DNA of 64,000 nucleotides from Petrolisthes cinctipes (GCA_033782935.1 JAWQEG010000003.1:1183501-1247500); one strand, 5' to 3'; shown: positions 32,871 to 43,142, counted from the first letter of the stretch. The notes: generated by a model from the sequence alone, not told the origin. Numbers and translations are program-made.

Positions 32871-33024
32871 TCATATCAAAATATAATCATACAACACCTT
32901 ATGTCAACTCAACCCCCTCAATTATTATTATGAGGTGCTGCAAATTCATACATGTGTTGTACTTTATTACCAAGATATTTACTACAATGGAAAGAAAGTG
33001 TCAGTGGATATTTGATTGTGGCTG
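32871..33024. repeat. MITE family C, right part
   Basis: tcatatcaaaatataatcat to ttgattgtggctg, followed by TA. Together with 29161-29206 it reconstitutes about 200 of the 210 bp of a complete copy. Confidence 0.85.
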
Positions 33025-33316
33025 TACTCTAGTAAAAGCACAGGGATGTGGTGGTACACTCTGGCCATATGAAATTCAAAACCACTAATTGTCAAATGTC
33101 ACTGGAGGCCCGGGCACCAGTGAGTGAGGAAGAAAATATAATAATATTATATAGCTGCCAGACATGATTCACGCTTCTAGGATTTTATTTCTAGTATGGG
33201 AGCTATTATAAACTTGGCAGTAAACCTTGATGCCAAACATTTGGTGCAGAGATTATCTGTGCAAACCTGTATATATACTATATTTGCTTTTGTTGAAGTA
33301 TTCTCCCTTTTTCTAG

Positions 33317-33541
33317 GACTGGGATTTGGAGCGGAGCATAAAAGCCAATCTGGAGACTATATTGGATGTTGGTGTAGTGTGCAAGAAAGGGGTCAGGGCA
33401 GAGGGTGAGCAGGGCAGGGCCAGAGAGGAGGGCCAAGGTATTGAATGTGCCATCTGTTATTGCTTACACTTAGAGGATGCCCTGCCTGACCTTACCTGTG
33501 ACTCCTGCTCCCATACTTATCATCTCCAGTGTTTGTATGAG
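33317..33541 (+). CDS. FANCL: FANCL window exon 6 (end of DRWD and first part of RING)
   Basis: Seventy-five codons after the strong acceptor ctccctttttctag. It begins DWDLERSIKANLETILDVG, matching human LWDPENSVLQNLKDVLEID. A charged linker of about 20 residues (more Gly/Glu/Arg-rich than in human) follows. The RING/PHD-like domain then starts: IECAICYCLHLEDALPDLTC, then CDSC, HTYHLQC and LYE. These supply six of the eight zinc ligands (CxxC, CxxC, HxxC). The Ile and Tyr in CAICY correspond to human Ile309 and Tyr311 of the UBE2T interface (recalled). The donor is GAG|GTAAGA; RTE LINE sequence begins about 10 bp after it. Confidence 0.95.
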
Positions 33542-33551
33542 GTAAGAACAG

Positions 33552-33790
33552 TGTGTAAAGGAGAGAAACATGAGGGGCAGAGTAGGACTGGACCAAGTAA
33601 GGAGGGAGTGTTGGAACAGAGTGGAAGAGTATGTAAAGGAGAGAAACATGAGGGGCAGAGTAGGACTGGACCAAGTAAGGAGGGAGTGTTGGAACAGGGA
33701 AAACTGGAGACACTTCTGATGTGGCCACCCCCTTGGGACAAGTTCCCGGAGGGAACGAGCCGTCAGAGCTATAGATAGATAGATAGATAG
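33552..33790 (+). mobile_element. RTE LINE 3' fragment with internal ~80-bp duplication
   Basis: gtaaaggagagaaacatgag through aggagggagtgttggaacag occurs twice in tandem. The LINE 3' end and a TAGA tail follow. It begins about 10 bp after the FANCL exon 6 splice donor. A similar internal duplication occurs in the fragment at 61815. Confidence 0.8.
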
Positions 33791-33824
33791 AAGTGGCATA
33801 AATTCACAGGCACAACAACATGTA

Positions 33825-34037
33825 CAGTTGGACACATGAATGGGTGGTACAGCCCAAGTAAAAGATGGTCAATTTCTCCCAATATCAAGTTCTTTAGTCC
33901 CAAATAGGAGACATCAGGGGCAGAAGTCAGTATTGAGGATGGTAATGAAAAGCAAGTACCTGATAATAGACACTAGTTACTCAAATGGGACAATTATCTT
34001 TCACCTGGGCCATACCACCCATTCATGTGTCCAACTG
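33825..34037. mobile_element. TA-flanked MITE with ~42-bp inverted ends
   Basis: CAGTTGGACACATGAATGGG at the left and its inverse at the right (extended by tggtacagcccaagtaaaag-type sequence), each bordered by TA. 213 bp; Tc1/mariner-derived by structure. Confidence 0.85.
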
Positions 34038-34054
34038 TACAGGTGCACAAAAAC

Positions 34055-34220
34055 TATGGCAGATAACTCAGCTGTCAGGACACCAGCAATATAGTCGGAC
34101 ATTCTCTAATGTCACACATGAGAAATAGCTTCTGTAGGGTTGCAGCATTAGACAAATATCACGTTAAAAGAACCCTTGAAAATCCCAGATTGCCTCCGCA
34201 CCGCAGCCCAAAGTCGACGT
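34055..34220. repeat. Unclassified short repeat, copy 1
   Basis: aactcagctgtcaggacacc, gaaatagcttctgtagggtt and caaatatcacgttaaa recur at 38884-39035, where the copy interrupts a LINE. Possibly a SINE; no promoter boxes identified. Confidence 0.55.
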
Positions 34221-34725
34221 TTCCCCACAAAATTGTTATTTATACAGTTGCAGAAAGGAGTTACTTTACCCACATGGAGTCCCGCTTCCTCTAGCACACA
34301 CCTTGGTCTAGTAATGGAAGAGAGTTATGAATGAATGATAGTAAAATATATAATGATGAAAATTATTGGTATTTGAGTTGCCAAGAAATTTTAATAATAA
34401 TGCAACATAATGATTAAGCAAGAGAGTATTATGGTCATCTAAAGGTGCATGTACCAGGTATAGAGAGATGGCATGTGGGTAAGGAAATTCTCTTCTTCTG
34501 CAACTTATTCTCTATTTTAACATCCTATAAAGTATTTATATAGTTCAAGTAATATCATACATTAGATGTTTTAAATTAGACAGTGTTTCATGGTGATCTT
34601 TTCAAGGATTCCCAATGTTCTAATGGGTAGGAAAACGAGTTGCAAAATTGAGTTACTGAATATTATCCTAATGACCCAATTTGTTCTTTTATAATATAAG
34701 AGAGTACATTAGGTCATCAGAATAA
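34221..34725. other. Intron sequence, nothing recognised
   Basis: AT-rich DNA of FANCL intron 6 between two repeats. No open frames with motifs, no terminal repeats. Confidence 0.5.
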
Positions 34726-37653
34726 GTGAGAAATGTAAAGGAAGAGGGAGGGAGGGAGGGGTGTGCAGTGTTGGTATCACCGAGGGTATGGAAGAGAGTA
34801 GATGGACATGGATGGTGTGGGACGAGAGTGGCATGGATGACAGAGAAGATTGGATTGGTTAAGTATGCATGGGTGTGTGCGTATGCACCTGTGAATGAGA
34901 GGAATACGGCGGGGAGAGAGAAAATGAGAGATTTCTGGGAGAAGCTGAATGGCTGTTTGAGGAAGTTTGAGAGTGGGAGGAAGATTGTAATGATGGGTGA
35001 TATGAATGGGAAAGTAGGAAATGAGAGAGTAGGAAGTATTGTTGGTAATTGGGGTGTGAAAGGAGTGAATGAGAATGGTGAATATCTGGTGGATGTCTGT
35101 GCTGAGAGGGGGTTGTTCTTGGCTAACACCTTCTTTGAGCACAAGATGATTCACCGGTATACATGGAGGAGAAGGGATGATAGAGGAGAACAAAAGAGTT
35201 TAATTGATTATATAGCTGTGCATGAAAGATTATGGAAAAATGTGATGGATGCGAAAGTAGTGAGAGGAATGGTTCAGTGCTCTGACCATTTTGCTGTCTT
35301 AGTAAGGATGAAGGTCAGGGTTAAGTGGGAGTACTGTAGGAGGGATGAAGGGGAAAGCAAGAGGCAGGTGGCAAGTGGAAGATTGAATGACAGTGAGTAC
35401 AGAGAGGTATATAAGAGGCGGGTGGGTGAGGTGCTGGAGGATGCAAGACTGAGTATGAGGGAGGGAGTGGGAGTGAATGATGTGTATGAAATATTTAAGA
35501 CAATAGTATTGAGGACAGCAGCAGAGGTAGTGGGATACAAGACACAGAAGAGGGGCAAGAAAGGGAGTGCTTGGTGGTCAGAAGAAGTGAAAGATGCCGT
35601 AGAGAAGAAAAGGAAGGCATATAGGAGAACATTACAGAGGAATGTGTCGGAAGAAGTGAGAGAGAGGTGGAAGAGAAAATACAATGTATGTAAGAGACAA
35701 GTGAAGAGGATGGTGAGTGAGAGTAAAACGAGAGTGGATGAGGAGTTTGGTAGGAAACTAAGTGAACAGTTTAAAGAGAACAAGAAATTATTCTGGAAGG
35801 AGGTTAAAAGAGAAAGAGGAGAAGGAAAGTCTGGTAGCGTGAGAATGAAGAGAGAGGATGGAGTTGCTGTGAGTGGAAGTGAGGAAGTGAAAGAAGTGTG
35901 GAAGAGGCCTTTTGATGGTCTGATGATTGGGGGGACGGGAGGGGAGGCGGTGGTGACATGCATGGGGACGGAGGCAGGTGGTAGACGACAGGGTGTACAG
36001 GGAGAACTAGGAAGGGAAGAGGTTAGGAAAGCAATAGGAAAGTTGAAGATGGGAAAGGCACCGGGGGTGGATGGGATAACTGCTGAAATGTTAAAGTGTG
36101 GGGGGGACGTAGCGGTGGAGTGGATGTTGCTTATATGCACATTGGCTTGGAGGCAGGGAGAGGTGCCAGAGGATTGGAGAAGAGCCATAATTGTACCTTT
36201 GTATAAGGGAAAGGGGAGTAAGGAGGAGTGTGGTAGCTATAGGGGAATAAGCCTTCTTAGTGTACCGGGGAAGGTGTATGGGAAGGTTCTTACTGAGGGA
36301 CTGATTGAAGTAACAGGGAATAAAGTTAGTGAGCAGGTAGGGTTCAGAATGGGTAGAGGATGTGTGGACCAAATATTTGCATTAAAATCAATAGTGGAGA
36401 AATATATTGGGAAGGGTAGGAAGTTGTATGCTGCCTTCATGGACTTGGAGAAGGCATACAATAGGGTTGATAGGAGAGCTATGACACAGTTGTTGAGAAT
36501 TTATTGTGTTGAGAGGTCTTTGCTGAAAGGCATTGAGGCCTTTTATGCAGAGGCAACAACATGTGTACGGGTAGAGGGTGATCTAAGTGAGAGTTTTAAT
36601 ATTAGTATAGGGCTGAGACAGGGATGTGTTATGTCACCATGGCTGTTCAATATATATATGGATGGTTGTATGAGAGAGATGAAAGCCAAAGTGAATGGTC
36701 TGGGGGTGAAATTGAGACTGAATGAAGCAAATTGGTCCTTGGTGGCAAGTTTATTTGCGGATGACACTGTGCTGATGGCTGAGAGTGAAAGGGAGTTACA
36801 GAGAGTGGTAGACGAATTTCAGTCTGTGTGTAAACGAAGGAAACCGAAGGTGAATGTTGGTAAAAGTAAAGTGATGGTGTTTGAGAGAGCAGAAACTGAA
36901 GTGATTGACTTTTCTACACCTTACAGAGTGGGAATACCAACTGGGACTAAGTGTGATATAACTCTGAGGGGTGAGAGGATGGAGGAAGTGAAGGAGTTTA
37001 AGTACCTGGGTACAGTTCTGTGTAGACATGGAAGTATGGAAGGAGAAATTAGGGAGAGAGCAGTGAAGGGTAGACAGGTCATAGGATCATTGGGATCGAT
37101 TATGAAGGGTAGAAGTGTGAGTATGGAAGTGAAAAGGGGACTGAGAAATAGTATAATCCTGCCAACACTGACATATGCATCAGAGACATGGCCATGGAGT
37201 AGGGCTCATCAGTCTAGAATAGGTGCTGTGGAAATGAGTTACTTGAGAGGAGCATGTGGACTTACTAGGTGGGATGGAGAAAGAAATGAAAGTGTGTACG
37301 AGAGATGTGGTATGAGTGAGAAGGCAATTGGTATTGAGTGTGGAGTGGTTGAGAGAGTGAAGCGTAATACACTGAGATGGTTTGGACATGTAGAGAGAAT
37401 GCAAGGTGAGGAATTTGTAAAGAAGGTGTATGGAAGTGAAGTTGTGGGACCTGGTGTGAGAGGCAGACTGCCTGGTAGGTGGCAGAACAGAGTGGAAGAT
37501 TATGTAAAGGAGAGCAACGTGAGGGGCAGAGGAGGGCTTGAACAAGTAAGGAGGGAGTGTTGGAATAGGGAGAACTGGAGACACTTCTGCCGTAGCCACC
37601 CCCTTGGAGGGAGTTCCCGGAGCGAACGAGGCATCAGAGCTATAGATAGATAG
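34726..37653 (+). CDS. RTE endonuclease (partial) and reverse transcriptase, 975 codons open
   Basis: Uninterrupted frame containing the C-terminal half of the endonuclease (GDMNGKVGNERVG, QCSDHFAVLV) and the complete RT: GKGSKEECGSYRGISLL, FMDLEKAYNRVD (motif A), RQGCVMSPWLFNIYMDG and LFADDTVLMAE with the catalytic Asp pair. The C-terminal region has CGLTRWDGERNESVYERCG and RGIRAIDR. The N-terminal endonuclease residues seen in the other copy (TANVNGM, VTETH) are missing, so it could not mobilise itself. The open frame and high similarity to the first copy indicate recent insertion. It probably has no start codon of its own. Confidence 0.88.
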   Translation: MRNVKEEGGREGCAVLVSPRVWKRVDGHGWCGTRVAWMTEKIGLVKYAWVCAYAPVNERNTAGREKMRDFWEKLNGCLRKFESGRKIVMMGDMNGKVGNERVGSIVGNWGVKGVNENGEYLVDVCAERGLFLANTFFEHKMIHRYTWRRRDDRGEQKSLIDYIAVHERLWKNVMDAKVVRGMVQCSDHFAVLVRMKVRVKWEYCRRDEGESKRQVASGRLNDSEYREVYKRRVGEVLEDARLSMREGVGVNDVYEIFKTIVLRTAAEVVGYKTQKRGKKGSAWWSEEVKDAVEKKRKAYRRTLQRNVSEEVRERWKRKYNVCKRQVKRMVSESKTRVDEEFGRKLSEQFKENKKLFWKEVKRERGEGKSGSVRMKREDGVAVSGSEEVKEVWKRPFDGLMIGGTGGEAVVTCMGTEAGGRRQGVQGELGREEVRKAIGKLKMGKAPGVDGITAEMLKCGGDVAVEWMLLICTLAWRQGEVPEDWRRAIIVPLYKGKGSKEECGSYRGISLLSVPGKVYGKVLTEGLIEVTGNKVSEQVGFRMGRGCVDQIFALKSIVEKYIGKGRKLYAAFMDLEKAYNRVDRRAMTQLLRIYCVERSLLKGIEAFYAEATTCVRVEGDLSESFNISIGLRQGCVMSPWLFNIYMDGCMREMKAKVNGLGVKLRLNEANWSLVASLFADDTVLMAESERELQRVVDEFQSVCKRRKPKVNVGKSKVMVFERAETEVIDFSTPYRVGIPTGTKCDITLRGERMEEVKEFKYLGTVLCRHGSMEGEIRERAVKGRQVIGSLGSIMKGRSVSMEVKRGLRNSIILPTLTYASETWPWSRAHQSRIGAVEMSYLRGACGLTRWDGERNESVYERCGMSEKAIGIECGVVERVKRNTLRWFGHVERMQGEEFVKKVYGSEVVGPGVRGRLPGRWQNRVEDYVKESNVRGRGGLEQVRRECWNRENWRHFCRSHPLGGSSRSERGIRAIDR

Positions 37654-37668
37654 ATAGACAGAACAATA
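34726..37668 (+). mobile_element. RTE-type LINE, 5'-truncated, with long intact ORF
   Basis: Same family as the 29.5-kb copy. Homology starts inside the endonuclease (matching about 29945) and runs to the shared 3' end and a TAGATAGATAGA tail. Lies in FANCL intron 6. Confidence 0.9.
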
Positions 37669-37699
37669 ATGCTTGCAAAATTTCTCACTCAATATTTTG

Positions 37700-38095
37700 C
37701 TAAATTCCTCATCTACTGTCCAGATCCTACTTCTCTTAACAACCTCTTAACATGTATTTTGCATGAGTTATACTCCCATTTTTTCCTCCCTTCACCCATG
37801 ACACAACACATTCCCTTGCAACATTTTTTTATACATTATTCCTCTTTTTTCTGTACTGCATCTTTTATCTCGTCTATTCACCATGCATAGCCACTCTTCC
37901 TTCCACTCTGTACTTTGTCTCCAACCACTTCTGCTGCTTCTCCAGTCACTAGCCTCTTGAACACATTTCACGTCCAATCTCTCCCCCATCCTCCTAGCCC
38001 TCGCCTCCTCCAGCACTTCACCTTCCCTTCTTTTGTATTCCTCCTTGTAACTCAGATTTTCACACATTATTCGAAAACCTTAAAATGGTCAGAGC
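37700..38095 (-). pseudogene. Diverged RTE-like LINE fragment
   Basis: The - strand frame SYKEEYKRREGEVLEEARAR resembles EYKRRVGEVLGDVRMG of the RTE ORF, followed by traces of the segment around AWWTEEVKDAVEDKRK in shifted frames. An older, different subfamily from the flanking copy. Confidence 0.55.
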
Positions 38096-38299
38096 ACTAA
38101 AACCTTCCCCTCACAAAATCCTTTACTCCAATTTTTTATATTGATATCACAATCTTTCAAATTGCTTTTCTATATTTTTGTCTGGTACCTCTCCACACAA
38201 ATCTATTTCAGCAAAACAATTTTGTAAGCCATGTTAATTTCCTCTTGGTCCTTGACTATCTCTTTTACATTTTCCATACCATAGAGATTGTGAGATTGA

Positions 38300-39570
38300 T
38301 TGATATTAGGAGCTGCAACAGCGAGGTCATATAGCGCCAGAAAATAGTGATAGAGAGGTGAGACAGCAAGCAGGAAGGAAATAGAAAGAAAAGAGGGACA
38401 GTTGAAGAACTAAAAGCTAGTGGCTGGGGCCGAAGAGGCGCCAAAACCTCCATACCATCATATATATCATGTGCAGTGGTGGCCATAGCTTAGCCAATTG
38501 TAAGCAGTAAGTGTTTGACTGCCTCTCATGTGAAGGTGAGTATTGATCTTGAGGACTTTGGTTTCATAGTTTAGGTGGTGTTTATATTTGGTGTTTGGTG
38601 TTTGAGTGACTGAAGTAAGGAATTGAGAACAGATGTGCTTCTGGAAGCGGGTTTGGGGTGGGGCGGGGTAGGGAACTTTATAGTATATGAGTGTTTCAGT
38701 ATGTGCTGGGTGTTGATGTTCCTTGGTAGGTGAAGGTGTTCTGCTGTGTAATAATGTAGTGTAGTGGAAGCTGTGATTGTGGAAGCAGCAGTGAGTGTTT
38801 GTCTGCCTCTCATGTGAAGGTAAGTATTGATCTTGAGGATTTTGGTTTCATAGTGTAGGTGGTATATATTTATTTTTGGTGGCTGTGCAACTCAGCTGTC
38901 AGGACACCAGCAACATAGTCGGACCTTCTCTAATGTCACACGTGAGAAATAGCTTCTGTAGGGTTGCAGCATTAGACAAATATCACGTTAAAGAACCCTT
39001 GATAAACCCAGTTTGACATGACCGCAGCCCAAAGTCATGTCAAGGTGATCCGTGATTTGGAGGACTTTGGTTTCATGGTGTGAGTGGTCTGTAGGTGTGG
39101 TAGCTGTGCAGCCTGTGATTATCTTTAGGGCTCTATTCTGTATGGTCTGAAGGGTGTTGAGATGAGTCTTAGTGAGGTTTGAGGCCCAGGCAGGGCTTGC
39201 ATAATCCATCACTGATCGGATATATTGTTTGTACACTGTGGTTGTGGTTTCTTTGTTGTGTCCAAATGTTGTGCTGGCAAGTGATCTGAGGGCTTTAAAT
39301 CTTTGCATGCATTTGTTTTTGATGGCCGTGATATATTGTTTGAATGTCATAGATGTATTGTATGTTATGCCAAGTATTTTGTGTGTGTGTGTGTGTGTGT
39401 GTGTGGTATAGGTGTGTTGTTTATGGTGAGGTGTGGTGTGTAGCGGTGTTCTGCGTTCCAGTTGGTGAGTAGGGTGACAGTTGACTTGGTGGGTGCTATT
39501 TTAAGTCTGTTTGTGGTGAACCGGGCATTAAGTGTGCTGAGGTAGGGTTGGAGGATGTGAGTGGCTGTTC
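38300..39570 (-). pseudogene. Jockey-like LINE (LINE-A), RT C-terminal part
   Basis: In successive - strand frames: ILQPYLSTLNARFTTNRLKI, then STVTLLTNWNAEH, then MTFKQYITAIKNKCMQRFKA, VYKQYIRSVMDYASPAWASN and LQTIQNRALKIITGC, typical of the RT thumb and C-terminus of Jockey-type LINEs. The upstream half of the same ORF is at 49540-50200. It is interrupted by a short repeat at 38884-39035 and contains a ~285-bp duplication (gaggactttggtttcatag at about 38550 and again near 38840). Non-functional. Confidence 0.75.
38884..39035. repeat. Unclassified short repeat, copy 2 (inside LINE-A)
   Basis: Second copy of the 34055 repeat, ending tgataaacccagtttgacat. It separates LINE-A codons ITDHLDM from the following 3' sequence, so it inserted after LINE-A. 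Confidence 0.55.
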
Positions 39571-40600
39571 TTACCTATTTGTATCTTTACAGGATTGAGT
39601 CAAGCTCGTAATGTCCCGTATTTTAAATCACAATTATCATATTTTTCTTTAAAGTTATGTATGTTTTTGACACACACCACTTCTTCTGGTAATTTGTTCT
39701 ATTCGTCTATTACTCTATTTGGAAAGCTATAATTCTGTACATCTTTATCTCCTCTTCTTTTAATTAATTTCTTACTGTGTCCTCTCATTGTAGGTATTCC
39801 TTGTTGACATAAGTTATCTATATCTATCTTTTCTTTTTCTGTGACACGTTTGTAAACTATAATCATATCACCATCTCTTTCATCTTTCTTCTAGTTTAGG
39901 TAATTTTAGTTTCTTTAGTCTTTCTTCATAGCTTAGTTCTCTTAGACTTGGTAGCCATCTTGTTGCTGCTCTTTGTACTTTTTCTAATTTAGTGATATGT
40001 TTCTTTAAATGTGGGTTCCATACTACTGCAGCATATTCTAAGGTAGGCCTTATAAAGGATGTTATTATTCTCTTGACCATTTCTTCATCTATATAAGTGA
40101 AGGCCACTCTCATATTTGCTAACAATGCATACATGCTTCTCACTTTTTCATTTATATGATCATCTGGTGTTAATTTCTTATTTATCATTACCCCTAAGTC
40201 TCTTTCTTTCTCTGCTTCATTTAATATTTTGTTTCCAAGTTTGTATTGCCAATTTGGTCTTTTCTCACTTTTTCCAAACTTTATAACATGACATTTATCT
40301 GCATTAAACTCCATCTGCCATTTATTACTCCACTCTACCATTTTGTCCAAGTCATCTTGTAACTTTTTACAGGAGTCTTCATTTTTAATTGTTCTTTGTA
40401 CCTTTGCATCATCAGCAAACATATTCATGTAAGTGCCATCTGTATTATTTACTTCTATATAATTTATATATATTAAGAACATTATTGGTGCCAATACTGA
40501 GCCTTGAGGAACTCCACTTATCACCTTCAGCCATGGAGAATAGTTCCCTCTTAGTACTGTTCTCATTTTTCTTCCTTCAAGGAAATCTTCCATCCATTTT
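39571..40600 (-). pseudogene. CR1/L2-like LINE (LINE-B), reverse transcriptase C-terminal half
   Basis: The - strand ORF from 40593 has MEDFLEGRKMRTVLRGNYSP, VPQGSVLAPIMFLIYINYIE (motif B), MNMFADDAKVQ (catalytic FADD), WQMEFNADKCHVIKFGK and FIRPTLEYAAVVWNPHLKKH, the order of CR1/L2-clade RT. After 39880 the frame shifts, then continues with NYSFPNRVIDEWNKLPEEVV and a short 3' tail (tgtaaagatacaaataggta). The N-terminal RT part is missing; the endonuclease lies at 48587-49105. Confidence 0.85.
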
Positions 40601-40900
40601 AGAGAGAGATGTGGTTAATAGTTCCTTATGATTTAATGTCAAAAAAAGTTAACACTATATACAATTCTCTGCGTACTTGACGTTAACAAAGCTAAGAGTA
40701 TTTGGTTATGGTATTAAATGTGTTATATCATTGTCTGCATACTCTTGCAAAATTTCATGTATACAACATATGCATTATACATTTAATACCATAACCAAAT
40801 ACTCTTAGCTTTGTTAACGTCAAGTACGCAGAGAATTGTATATAGTGTTAACTTTTTTTGACATTAAATCATAAGGAACTATTCACCGCATCTCTCTCTT
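40601..40900. repeat. 300-bp near-perfect palindrome
   Basis: Arms 40601-40721 and 40779-40900 are inverted copies (agttccttatgatttaatgt, caattctctgcgtacttgac, aagctaagagtatttggtta) around a 57-bp loop. Near-perfect arms suggest a recent foldback or inverted duplication. The outer bases overlap LINE-B codons, so it formed at the LINE-B break point. Confidence 0.85.
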
Positions 40901-41184
40901 CCTTGAGCACTTCTTAAAGAGAGTTATAGACACTAACACTTCTTAAAGAGAGTTATAGACACTAGCTCCTGAGGCTGAGAAGTGTAGTGGAGAAACCCTG
41001 ACAGTGGCCCTCACACAGGAGCCTTCTTTAGGTAGCAGCACAACTTATAGTTGGTGGCTACACCACCCACCAACAAGTGGTGACCCCCGGAGAGTGCAGC
41101 TGTCACCAACAAGTGGTGACCCCCGGAGAGTGCAGCTGTCACCAACAAATATACCTCATTCAATTTTTTTTTTTTTCTTCTTCT
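40901..41184 (+). repeat. Short tandem duplications beside DIRS copy 2
   Basis: cttcttaaagagagttatag occurs twice (40910-40965), and caacaagtggtgacccccgg followed by agagtgcagctgtc occurs twice (41069-41145). tggtgacccccgg resembles sequence after a retroelement 5' LTR, but no LTR is evident. Ends in a T/TTC tract at the DIRS border. Confidence 0.5.
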
Positions 41185-41543
41185 TCTTTATAGTCAGACA
41201 CGAGAGGAGAGGTAGGCTGATCGAGGGCCACCCCCCCCCCCCCCTCTTTTATCCCAATCCCAGGCTATGGCCTGAGTAGCAGGTAACAAGTCAACCAGAA
41301 GAAGGAACGAAACAACTAACATGTCATAACCATGTGTTTTATTGTACCCATGCCGTACATGGACATAGAAAATCAGTCACCATAATCTCATCCATAGGAA
41401 AATAAATACTCAGAGCTCCGTAACAATGTAGTTTATTTTTACCCAGCACCATATGTACAACATGAATGACATGGGATGAGCGTGAAAATGTACAGAATGG
41501 AGATGACGTATGGGGTGATAATGAGGGTAAGGTGATAAGGGGA

Positions 41544-43142
41544 TTACCTAGCCCGACCTTTGCCCCTCGGGCGCCCCCTCCCCCCCCTCTGTCTCCTGTA
41601 GGGACCTCTACCAGGTGTTGGTCCTGGGTGTGGTAAGATGGGGGGAGTCCCCATCGCCACACAGGGGGTGGGGGAGACCGAGTGGAACAGGTACCTCGTC
41701 CTGAAGGAGGAGGCGGATGCCCAGCCCCCCAGATCCCGTATCTGCTCCACCGAGTGAGCCCTGAGGAAGGCGAGAGAGGCGGCCACGCCCCGAATGCTGT
41801 GGGCCTTGGGAGCGTGTCCGGGATCCCCGTTCTCGATCACTCGGCAGAGGAGGCGAGCGATGGACCTGGGGAAGAGAGGTTTACCAGACCTGGAGTTGTA
41901 GAACAGGTGGTCCGGTGACACCTCTCTTGTAGCCTCCAAGTAGGATGTGAACACATGGACTGGACAGAGAGGATGGAAACTTCCATCCCTCAGGAAGGAG
42001 GGTACTTTGAGGGGGCCAATCCTGTCGTCAGCCTGCTCGTTCTTAACTAAGAAAGTGGGAGAGGGGGAGACAGTCAAAGAGGCATGATTAGGACTTACAG
42101 AGGAGAAGGCTGGGTGACGGGTAAGGGCTGCCAGTTGGGAGGCCCTGTACCCTGTAGCTAAGGCGAGCAGGAAGAGAGACTTCTGGAGGAGGTGGCTCAC
42201 TTCCAGAGGGACCCCCTCGAAGGTCAGATAGGTAAGGACGCGGTGAAGGGACCAGGACGGTGTCTGGGCCTGGTCAGGTGCTGTCCCCGCCCGAATCCCC
42301 ATCCTCAGGAGAGAGAGAGGCCTCTCGGGAACCCTAATATTGAAACCTAGGAGGAGGGGATCAGACAGAGCTGCGTGATGTGCAAGCACCATCGCCGGGG
42401 CCCTGTTGGTGGAGTCGGCGAGCCAAGTGAGGAATTCCAAGACTGTGTCCTCCGAGATAACCATGGAGGGGTGTTGTCGTAAGAAGTCCTGGAATCTCTT
42501 CCAGCATGATTCGTACTGCCGCACCGAGGACTGGCGATGAGCCCTCAGCATCTTGCCCACTGTCTCCTGAGTGAAGCGTTTGCTGAGGACCCCCCGTAGA
42601 AACTCCAAGCGTGTAGTTTCAGTGACACTTGGAGTGGTGCGGACAGAGTGCTGGATAGGCACGCCGACCCCAACTGAAGAGGATGAGGGCACCACTGGGA
42701 CAATTCTCCGAACCACGGCTGCGCTGGCCGTACCTTCCCTCTGAAGGAACGCAGCCTGAGGATCGCCTGGAGGAGGACTGACGTTGCTGGTGGGGGAAAG
42801 AGATAAACGTAATCCCACCTGTTCCAATCCTCCGTGAAGGCGTCCGGGCCCCCTGCCTCTGTCCTGGTGGAGAAGGACAGGAACAGGGGAAGTTGGGCCG
42901 TGGTTGGGGAGGCGAACAGGTCCACCTCCGGTGTCCCATAGCGAAGGCAGAGTGACTCGAACACAGGGGGATGCAGTTGCCACTCGACTGACGTCCCTCT
43001 GAACCTGGATAGTGCGTCCGCCCAATCGTTCTCCCGTCCTGGCACGTAGCGGGCCGAGAGGTGAATCGCTCTCTTGGCCGCTACCAAGAAAATCTGTTCT
43101 GACAGGGACAGGAGAACCTCCAACCGTGTAGTGCCCTGGCAC
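41544..43142 (-). CDS. DIRS copy 2 tyrosine recombinase (open)
   Basis: 532-codon open frame. The recombinase core holds RQSSVRQYESCWKRFQDFLR, a catalytic Arg in GYRASQLAAL, HSIRGVAASLAFLR (HxxR), LGGWASASSF and the Tyr of FRTRYLFHSV, with no internal stop. It would integrate circular cDNA. The N-terminal ~200 codons overlap the RNase H/methyltransferase-position frame in another phase, as in other DIRS elements, so the true start is uncertain and probably nearer 42600. Confidence 0.88.
   Translation of the reverse strand: MPGHYTVGGSPVPVRTDFLGSGQESDSPLGPLRARTGERLGGRTIQVQRDVSRVATASPCVRVTLPSLWDTGGGPVRLPNHGPTSPVPVLLHQDRGRGPGRLHGGLEQVGLRLSLSPTSNVSPPPGDPQAAFLQREGTASAAVVRRIVPVVPSSSSVGVGVPIQHSVRTTPSVTETTRLEFLRGVLSKRFTQETVGKMLRAHRQSSVRQYESCWKRFQDFLRQHPSMVISEDTVLEFLTWLADSTNRAPAMVLAHHAALSDPLLLGFNIRVPERPLSLLRMGIRAGTAPDQAQTPSWSLHRVLTYLTFEGVPLEVSHLLQKSLFLLALATGYRASQLAALTRHPAFSSVSPNHASLTVSPSPTFLVKNEQADDRIGPLKVPSFLRDGSFHPLCPVHVFTSYLEATREVSPDHLFYNSRSGKPLFPRSIARLLCRVIENGDPGHAPKAHSIRGVAASLAFLRAHSVEQIRDLGGWASASSFRTRYLFHSVSPTPCVAMGTPPILPHPGPTPGRGPYRRQRGGRGRPRGKGRAR

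Noticed and set aside
41069..41145. tggtgacccccgg repeats as a primer-binding site of an LTR element
   Set aside because: No flanking LTR pair or retroviral-type coding sequence adjoins it.
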